Positions 60,765 through 64,000 of a DNA stretch of 64,000 bases are shown here, in pieces. The translations under genes and the position numbers were made by a program. Source of the stretch: Panicum virgatum. Taxonomy: Eukaryota; Streptophyta; Magnoliopsida; Poales; Poaceae. The DNA lies in NCBI RefSeq assembly GCF_016808335.1, contig NC_053137.1:124001-188000 (forward strand), in the 5' to 3' direction. Under the pieces are notes generated by a model. That model made no database searches. It saw nothing but the letters and a program-made list of their open reading frames with translations, and had not been told where the DNA came from. How positions within the stretch are numbered: the stretch's first letter is position 1; each line of letters starts with the position of its first letter.

Positions 60765-61125
60765 CTCGCTCTTCTTCTTCGCTTCTTCTTCTCCGGGAGA
60801 AAGGAAGAAGGGGACGGGGAGGCAAGTCTTCTCTTCTCTTCTCTTCCGATGGGCTGCGCGAGAGGAACAAGATGGGAGACAGGGGTGGGCGGGCCCCATG
60901 CGTCAGTGTCAGTTTTGGGCGTGTGCGCTTGGGGCGTGTCGGCGCGCCGGTGGGGTGGGGCCCGGGCATCAGCGTCAGCGGATTGATTGGGTATTTGGGT
61001 TTGGCCGGCGGGGTCCGTCCCGTCCGAGACACGCACACGCCCGTCGGTCGCCCTCCAAGTGGGTCTCACTTCAAGGTCCCACCTGCCACAGACTGCCAGA
61101 TACTACTCTTATTCTTTTTTTATTA
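60765..61125. promoter_or_regulatory. Promoter and leader region of the TOM1-like gene
   Basis: GC-rich, with GGGCCC words (60893-60898, 60959-60965) and a CT/GA-rich leader (60765-60850). No clear TATA box was seen. The upstream limit is set by the start of Helitron-like sequence. Confidence 0.4.
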
Positions 61126-64000
61126 CTAGTAGTAGGGTGCACATGCGGCAAGCATCATATGCGGCACGCACGTGTTCGAAGAGTGATGTTGCGAAAAAAT
61201 GATCAAATTAAATTTTAGAGGCCACCAGCAATGAAAACTCAGCTTTGGTGAAAAGTATATAATTTTGTGGCGACATGGTCTCGATTATGGGCCTAATAAA
61301 AAATCGTGATTTCAATATATGGAAATGGAAACCTAATCATCAATCGTGATTTTAGAAATTTTGAAGGATGGACAAATTATCTATATCAATTTGTCGATGC
61401 AATGTTTACACGCTTCTTAGTTGGATGTACAACAAGTTTGAACAATATCCGAAATATGCATGCCTCAACTGCTCCGCCAAATAACATGAGAATCAACTCA
61501 AATGATGAAGGAGATTCACCACTTGTCATCAGGATTTGACGTCTATCTCTGATCCCAATAATGATTGTACGATGTGTCCATCTCCACTATCATGGCACCA
61601 TGAAAGCATGTCAAGAAAAACCAATAGCATTGATACTTCAAAGAAAACAATATATATCAAGTGAAATACCTGTATTCAAGTATGAATGGTTCTATTTTTC
61701 AAATATGTAAAATGTCTCTGAAAATAATATTTTTGGTACTTCTACCAGAGGGATCCACGTCTTTGTTAGGTTTGGCCAACATCCATGTAGTTGAACGTGA
61801 AACACTTCTTGATAAGGCAATATATAGCTGTCCATGAAAGAAAACAGGCTCTGGAATATAGATCCCAACATTCGGTATAGTTTGACCCTGAGCTTTATTT
61901 ATAGTCATTGCAAAACTGAGTTTTATTGGAAATTGTTTCCTCTTGAACTTGGAAGGTAGTGAAATATCCTCTGATGGCGACAAGGGAATCCTTGGTATAA
62001 AAACTCAATTTCCAGCATACTGTCCATTTACAATTTCACAATCAATTGCATTGTCCTCAAAAGCCTTCACTATAAGTCGAGTTCCATTGCACAGTTCATT
62101 ATGGGGATCCAAATTTCGAAGGAGTATGACATGACAGTTCTTCTTAATCTTAAGCTCATGCGGAGGAAGTCCATTTGGAGTAATTGAGTTAAGAAAATCA
62201 AGAGTATAGTTATTAGTTGAATCATCATCTACGGAATCATGACTGTAGTAAATCTTTTAATTTCCAGGAAACTTTCCAATCATCCTAGCGTTGAGATTAT
62301 CAACATGCTCATTTCTTGTTGATAGGATAGCACGCTCGCGCATGTAACTGACGGAGATAGAGTTCGCAGCTAGATCAGGAAACACATGATCAATGAGAGT
62401 GTTAATTGATTGCTCATCAGTATACTCAAGCATAATGTCATCCGGCAGTTGCACATAATCATTTTGAAAGATCTTTTCTGTTCCCTCACCAATTCTTAAT
62501 AGAAATTCCGAGAACCATACATCAATTTGGGCTCTCATGTTCTGCTTCAACCATATTATCTTGATATCATCCCCATATATATGATCGAAATAAAATGGTG
62601 TCACAAATTTGTGCTCTAGTACCTCTAGGAACAACAGGCAGAACTTGTCTAAAATCCCCACCAAACACTATTACTTTACCCCCAAATGGTAAATCACATT
62701 CTGTAATATCCTGTAAAGATCTATCAAGTGTCTCTACTGCCTGTCTTTGTGTCATGGCAACCTCGTCCCATATAATCAGAGATGCCTCACGTAAGAGTGC
62801 TGCAGTACCACTTTGTTTGGTAAAGTTGCACATAGAGTTATCTTCAATTTTTATGAGAATTTTGAACCTCGAATGAGCTGTACGACCACCAGGCATGATG
62901 GATGCTGCAATTCCAGATGTAGCCGTAGCTATTGCGATGCGATCCATGGATCGAATTCTGGCCAAAAGGGCCCTATAAAGATATGTCTTTCCGGTACCAC
63001 CAGGACCATCTACAAAAAAAACTTTTCTTTTATTGTTGATAACATGATCCAAAATTTCGTCAAAACCTTCCATTTGCTCAGCATTAATCGACTCAGATAA
63101 CTTTAAGTCTTCATTAGAAACGACAATTTTCTTCTCCTCGGTTAGTTCCCTATAATAGTCTCTGCTCATATCATCTGTTCGAGTAAAATTTTAAATATCA
63201 GTCAAAGTTCAGTTCAAAATGAATTTAATAGTATAAATAATGTTAATGAGAATGGAAGGCATGAAACAGAATATGTAAATTATCTTACCAGATTGATGTA
63301 GGGTTGGCAGACCATAATTTCTAATGTCTTACCCATCGATGAAACAATATCAGCAATGTCTTGAAGCACAAACTGCTCAACATTTGAAGAATTTCCATGA
63401 ACATGATGGTAGTCCTCAGCTATTGAATCAAAATGCTTTTCCCAAAGGGTACGGATGTTCGTGTACTCACAAAAAACCATAATAGTGGCGAACATTCTTC
63501 TGAGGGCATATGGCATCTGAAAAGTTACTGCTTCGTTAAGTGCGGCATCAAGTGAGCTATCTGATTCAACAAGTCCAAGTTTCTCACAGCATTCTCTAAA
63601 TATTGGACTGACCACACCACGGACTTTTCTGATTGATGTGAATGATGTTGGACCTTGAACATAGTTTAGAAGCACACGAAGATAAAACCTTTCACCTTCA
63701 GATGGGTATGCATACACCAACCTTCCAATCTGGAACCTTCTCTTTCTAGGTTTCCAATTTTTTTTGGACTTGTTCCATGTATAATGTTTTGGAAATTCCC
63801 TGTATAAGTATCTCTGGGCATTTGGATCTTCGATATTCATTCTAAAGAATTCTGTAAGCATTGATCTCTGGTTCTTAGTGCACTCTAGCACATCCTCAAA
63901 GTTGTCGTGATCATTGAATGGAAGCATGTGCATCCCAGGAAGATGAACTTGCATTTGAAGCACATGGGGATTCATGGAATACAATGAAAATCTATAGAGT
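61126..64000 (-). mobile_element. Helitron (3' part), runs off the right edge
   Basis: The element is identified by its Rep/Pif1 helicase (61699 to beyond the window). The minus strand reads ...CTACTACTAG|T at 61126, which fits the CTRR-T ending of Helitrons, but the upstream hairpin is weak, so the exact end is uncertain. The region 61130-61698 shows no gene. Confidence 0.6.
61699..64000 (-). pseudogene. Helitron Rep-helicase, C-terminal part, decayed
   Basis: From the right edge to 63289 the linker between Rep and helicase is open (LYREFPKHYTWNKSKKNW, RFYLRVLLNYVQGPTSF). A GT-AG interval at 63175-63288 looks like an intron, but the phases do not match. The Pif1 helicase follows: Walker A FVDGPGGTGKTYLYRALL (about 63000), Walker B SLIIWDEVAM (about 62770), GGDFRQVLPVV (about 62660), NMRAQ (about 62535) and the C-terminal AMTINKAQGQTIPNVG with YIALSRSVSR (about 61800-61920). 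An extra G in a four-G run at about 62572-62575 shifts the frame. TAA at about 62257 and TGA at about 62007 stop it further. An intact protein would nick and unwind DNA during rolling-circle transposition. Confidence 0.9.

Noticed and set aside
40000..61000. A functional gene cluster linking the kinase, terpene synthase and TOM1-like genes
   Set aside because: The kinase and terpene synthase are pseudogenes and the genes are separated by unrelated transposons. Nothing suggests a shared pathway.

Overview
The window is nuclear DNA of a grass, probably a panicoid. The genes are interrupted by introns with GT-AG borders and several have very GC-rich coding exons. They are separated by nested LTR retrotransposons, Tourist- and Stowaway-type MITEs and a Helitron, and the proteins match plant-only families. 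Nothing bacterial or viral is present, and the species cannot be fixed from sequence alone.

Layout. 1-6004 is a minus-strand, gag-only Ty1/copia (SIRE/Maximus-like) element whose 3' LTR runs off the left edge. 6005-9470 holds a promoter-like remnant and a decayed long-LTR fragment. 9473-14057 (+) is an intact three-exon KT/HAK/KUP potassium transporter. 15425-17792 (-) is a coiled-coil protein of the At5g41620-like family. 19727-24100 (-) is an eight-exon GPI-anchored SPARK-domain protein (At1g61900-like) that includes a 12-nt microexon. 25882-27831 (+) is the 3' two-thirds of an RBP45/47-type RNA-binding protein gene. 28408-29212 (-) is a broken terpene synthase. 29941-31466 is a cluster of MITEs and a tandem repeat. 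31631-39226 (-) is a DUF26 receptor-like kinase pseudogene whose last exon is split by a copia element (31734-37308, target duplication CCCTG). 40512-57552 is a three-level nest: a 3.8-kb solo LTR inside a Ty3/gypsy Tat-lineage element inside a small Tourist-like transposon. Each level is proved by its own target-site duplication (ACTTC, TCCTC, TAA). 58057-60764 (-) is an intact ten-exon TOM1/TOM3/THH1-like gene. About 61126-64000 (-) is the helicase end of a decayed Helitron that runs off the right edge.

The four intact genes (HAK transporter, At5g41620-like, SPARK/GPI protein, TOM1-like) have unrelated jobs and look like ordinary neighbours, not a pathway or cluster. The unusual content is in the mobile fraction. 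The Tat element carries an antisense, intron-bearing accessory gene with its own TATA box and a 78-bp tandem repeat between pol and that gene. The copia element in the kinase has nearly identical LTRs around a decayed interior. The RNA-binding protein fragment has lost its 5' part but keeps an open frame and all its splice sites.
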